From: Oscillospiraceae bacterium
Lineage (GTDB): Bacteria > Bacillota > Clostridia > Oscillospirales > UBA644
Direction of reading: 5' to 3'
Assembly (NCBI GenBank): GCA_015067385.1
Contig: SVMP01000094.1
Location: forward strand, 1-8,430
Length of the DNA: 8,430 nt
Shown: positions 6,155 through 8,430 of the stretch, piece after piece
Numbering within the stretch: position 1 is the first letter of the stretch
Layout of the letters: every line of letters starts with the position of its first letter
The notes under the pieces: model-generated
Told to the model about the DNA's origin: nothing
Databases searched by the model: none
Seen by the model: the letters and a program-made list of their open reading frames with translations, nothing else
Made by a program: the position numbers and the translations under genes

Positions 6155-7087
6155 TTATTGTTGATTTTGCATATATTTTCGATTGCAAAGGTCGCTTTCA
6201 ATAACAAATCGACAATCAGACTTTATCTGTTCGCTCAACTCTGACGGATTTTTGAATTTTCGTTCTTCACGAATGAATTCCAGAATATAAACGCGTACCG
6301 TTTTTCCGTAAAGATCACCTGAAAAATCGAAAATATGGGTTTCAACATCGATATCCGTTGAATCAGAATTAACAGTTGGACGAAATCCGATATTAACAAT
6401 GCATTTAAACGGTTTTCCGTCAATTTCAACAAAACCGGCATATACTCCAAGCTTAGGGACTACAGATCCATCAAAAAGTTTCTGATTCATTGTCGGGAAA
6501 CCGATCTTTGTGCCAAGTTGTTTTCCATACACAACAGATGCTGATATAGAATACGGTCTGCCCAATAATTCCGCAGCAGCTGACGGATTTCCCTGTTCGA
6601 GAAAAGATCGTACGGCAGAAGAATTAACAGATGAATCAACAGATACGACACAAAGCTTCACGCCGTGTTTTTCACATTTTTCACGAAGTTCGTCTGTTCC
6701 GCAAAGAGCACCTTTACCGAACCGAAAATTTTCGCCGCAAACGATTGCTTTGCATGAAAAATTATTTATTAAATACAAAACGAAATCCTCGCCGTCAAGA
6801 GACGCAAAATTATGGTCAAATTCCTGAAAAAAAACTTTTTTAATACCGTATGAAAGAATCAATTCCCGTTTATAATCATCATCTGTAATGAGTTTAACGG
6901 GACGAGCGGTATTAAAAAAGTTTCTTGGATGAGGGGAAAACGTCAAGGCAACGGAATAAAGATTCTCCGTTGCCGCAATTTCAAGCGTATGAGAAAAAAC
7001 CAGTTGATGTCCTTTGTGTACACCGTCAAAATTACCGACAGCAACAACGGAAGGACGGTTTTCGAAGTTAGTTATTATTTGTTCCAT
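6155..7087 (-). CDS. ribF: Bifunctional riboflavin kinase / FAD synthetase
   Basis: RibF converts riboflavin to FMN (kinase) and FMN to FAD (adenylyltransferase) in the cytoplasm. At 310 residues it is full length. The N-terminal nucleotidyltransferase half shows GNFDGVHKGH (18-27), TFSPHPRNFF (49-58), the CGENFRFGKG region (117-126) and NSSAVRSFL (155-163). The C-terminal flavokinase half shows GKQLGTKIGFPTMN (188-201), with the conserved PTxN, then VNIGFRPTV (231-239) and the catalytic-Glu region DVETHIFDF with E249. The ATG at 7087 overlaps the end of truB by 13 bases. No good Shine-Dalgarno sits at normal spacing, so translation is probably coupled to truB. Order nrnA-truB-ribF is a conserved Bacillota arrangement. 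No FMN riboswitch is visible upstream, as expected for an internal operon gene. Confidence 0.96.
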   Translation of the reverse strand: MEQIITNFENRPSVVAVGNFDGVHKGHQLVFSHTLEIAATENLYSVALTFSPHPRNFFNTARPVKLITDDDYKRELILSYGIKKVFFQEFDHNFASLDGEDFVLYLINNFSCKAIVCGENFRFGKGALCGTDELREKCEKHGVKLCVVSVDSSVNSSAVRSFLEQGNPSAAAELLGRPYSISASVVYGKQLGTKIGFPTMNQKLFDGSVVPKLGVYAGFVEIDGKPFKCIVNIGFRPTVNSDSTDIDVETHIFDFSGDLYGKTVRVYILEFIREERKFKNPSELSEQIKSDCRFVIESDLCNRKYMQNQQ

Positions 7088-7956
7088 AGAGATTTAACAG
7101 AAAGCCCCTTATCAGTATGAGCAAGACCGAGAACAGTTCCGTCTTCAGCGCATGCGATATAATCGGTATTCGGTTTAAGTTCACAACCGCTGATACGATT
7201 GGCTGCGATAATTCCTCCGTTTAAATAATATACTCTGCCCGATTCGGGAATAGTTATTCGTTCAAGGTGAGAAAAGGCAGTTTCAAACGGGATCGCAACC
7301 TTTTCTATCATTCCGTTTTCGGCAAGAATAAGAAGGTCGTTATAATCGTAACAACGATCAATGCTGATTCCGTTTGAGCTTATTCTTTTAAGAGCACCCA
7401 TACAAGCGCCGCAACCGAGCGCTTTTCCTATATCTGCACAAAGTGTTCTGATATATGTACCGGATGAACAATATACGATGAAAGCATAGGTATTGTCCTC
7501 AAGCATACCATCATATACAATATCATAAATTTTAATTTTACGCGGTTCACGTTCAATACTCACGCCTTTGCGTGCAAGCTTGTAAAGAGGAACACCGTTC
7601 TTTTTTACAGAGGAATACATCGGAGGGATCTGTTCAATTTCACCGATAAAACTTTTAAGAACGGATACGAACTGTTCCTCAGAAACCTGAACGTCGGATC
7701 TACTGATGACTTCACCGGTAATATCCTCTGTATCGGTTTCAATACCAAGACAAATTTTACATATATATGCTTTATCTGACGGGAAAATATCAGAAAGCTT
7801 CGTAAAATTTTCAGTTAAAACAGGTAAAACACCTGTACACATAGGATCAAGAGTACCTGTATGACCTATTTTTACTTTATTGCCAATTGCACGACGAAGT
7901 CCTGCAACTATATCATGGGACGTATACCCAGAAGGTTTATTTACCGGAATTATCAT
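7075..7956 (-). CDS. truB: tRNA pseudouridine(55) synthase TruB
   Basis: TruB isomerises U55 in the T-loop of tRNAs to pseudouridine. The 293-residue protein begins MIIPVNKPSGYTSHD and carries the catalytic motif GHTGTLDPMCTGVLP (31-45) with Asp37 as nucleophile. It also has the KAY motif (Tyr64), a region PPMYSSVKKNGVPLYKLARKG (111-131) and SSGTYIRTLCADIG (164-177), all TruB-specific. The one-residue change of the usual MAT to MCT after the catalytic Asp is minor. Residues beyond about 235 form the short C-terminal domain. The start ATG at 7956 lies inside the nrnA end (20-base overlap). GAGGAG is 13 bases upstream, rather far, so coupling to nrnA translation is likely. The stop overlaps the ribF start. 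Confidence 0.97.
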   Translation of the reverse strand: MIIPVNKPSGYTSHDIVAGLRRAIGNKVKIGHTGTLDPMCTGVLPVLTENFTKLSDIFPSDKAYICKICLGIETDTEDITGEVISRSDVQVSEEQFVSVLKSFIGEIEQIPPMYSSVKKNGVPLYKLARKGVSIEREPRKIKIYDIVYDGMLEDNTYAFIVYCSSGTYIRTLCADIGKALGCGACMGALKRISSNGISIDRCYDYNDLLILAENGMIEKVAIPFETAFSHLERITIPESGRVYYLNGGIIAANRISGCELKPNTDYIACAEDGTVLGLAHTDKGLSVKSLWNK

Positions 7957-8430
7957 AAAGCTTGTCCCACTCCTCTATTACAGCATCAAGAACTTGTTTT
8001 TCAGCTTCTTCAACAGAACAGCGCATAGAAAGACCTGCTGCTCTTACGTGACCGCCGCCGCCGAATTTTGCGGCAACCTTTGAAACATCAAAATCAGGAA
8101 GCGGTGCCTCCTGCTGAGAACGCAAAGAGATCCTTATCTCGCCGTCGCTTTTCTCTCTTACGGTTATACCGACAACAGTTCCAGCAACACGTCGGGTAAT
8201 AGCCGTAAGACCACCAAGCTCGTTTTCATTAACGCCGAGTTTTTCAACCTGTTCATATCGAACAGTCACCATTGTAATTTTATTATCTTTATACTGTCGA
8301 ACAGAATTCAATGCATCGCTTTCAATCTTTAACTGCGCAAGAGAAGCACAGTCGAACATTTTAACGTTAATTGCAGATGCATCAAAATCATATCTTAAAA
8401 GTTCAGCCGCTGCGAGATGTGTTTCGGGAG
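7937..8430 (-). CDS. nrnA: DHH-family phosphoesterase, NrnA-like (oligoribonuclease / pAp phosphatase), partial: N-terminus outside window
   Basis: The frame is open from the window edge and gives the last 163 residues, starting PETHLAAAELLRYDFDA. Only the C-terminal part is present. The DHHA1 substrate-binding domain shows the glycine-rich motif FGGGGHVRAAG (122-132 of the visible part), and ISLRSQQEAPLPDFDVSKVA just before it is typical of NrnA. An internal ATG at 8359 exists but lies within conserved sequence, so it is not the start. NrnA proteins degrade nanoRNAs of 2-5 nucleotides and dephosphorylate pAp; the catalytic DHH motif would lie upstream of the window. Position directly before truB and ribF matches the conserved rbfA-nrnA-truB-ribF order, which raises confidence over a generic DHH protein or RecJ. 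Confidence 0.9.
   Translation of the reverse strand, partial: PETHLAAAELLRYDFDASAINVKMFDCASLAQLKIESDALNSVRQYKDNKITMVTVRYEQVEKLGVNENELGGLTAITRRVAGTVVGITVREKSDGEIRISLRSQQEAPLPDFDVSKVAAKFGGGGHVRAAGLSMRCSVEEAEKQVLDAVIEEWDKLYDNSGK

Noticed and set aside
7088..7110. FMN riboswitch upstream of ribF
   Set aside because: ribF starts inside truB with no untranslated leader, so there is no room for the aptamer.

Overview
The window is a stretch of AT-rich bacterial chromosome in which every supported gene lies on the minus strand, so it reads from high to low coordinates. Gene content points to a Gram-positive member of the Bacillota, most likely class Clostridia: strong AGGAGG-type ribosome binding sites, an NrnA-type DHH phosphoesterase next to truB and ribF, a PucR/CdaR-type regulator, and FtsEX followed by PcsB/CwlO-like secreted coiled-coil peptidases. 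I cannot name genus or species. No mobile element, CRISPR array, tRNA, rRNA or phage gene is visible, and no gene-free stretch exceeds about 145 bases.

Region 1 (8430 to 6155) is the downstream end of the widely conserved translation/cofactor operon: nrnA (its N-terminal part lies outside the window), truB and ribF. The genes overlap by 20 and 13 bases, so they are almost certainly co-transcribed and translationally coupled. The run ends after ribF without a clear intrinsic terminator. rpsO, which often follows ribF in Bacillota, is absent.

Region 2 (6154 to 4824) begins with a 143-base gap holding the best promoter in the window (TTGCAA, 17 bases, TATAAT). It drives a 361-residue PucR/CdaR-like regulator with an N-terminal sensor-like region and a C-terminal helix-turn-helix. 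A 102-base gap with a TG-repeat tract and small inverted repeats separates it from ftsE.

Region 3 (4823 to 1) looks like one cell-wall remodelling operon: ftsE (ATPase, TTG start), ftsX (membrane subunit, start inside ftsE behind a perfect Shine-Dalgarno), two tandem paralogous secreted coiled-coil plus M23 peptidases, and an S41 C-terminal-processing peptidase cut by the window edge. By analogy with pneumococcal FtsEX-PcsB and Bacillus FtsEX-CwlO, FtsEX probably uses ATP hydrolysis to control the M23 proteins outside the membrane through their coiled coils. The S41 protease may trim exported or wall-associated proteins.

The most unusual point is that both M23 paralogs carry His-Leu-Asp where canonical M23 enzymes have His-x-His. 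The third zinc ligand is therefore replaced by Asp in both copies. The genes themselves are recognisable families; I see no wholly new system, but the duplicated, active-site-variant effector pair under FtsEX is worth testing.
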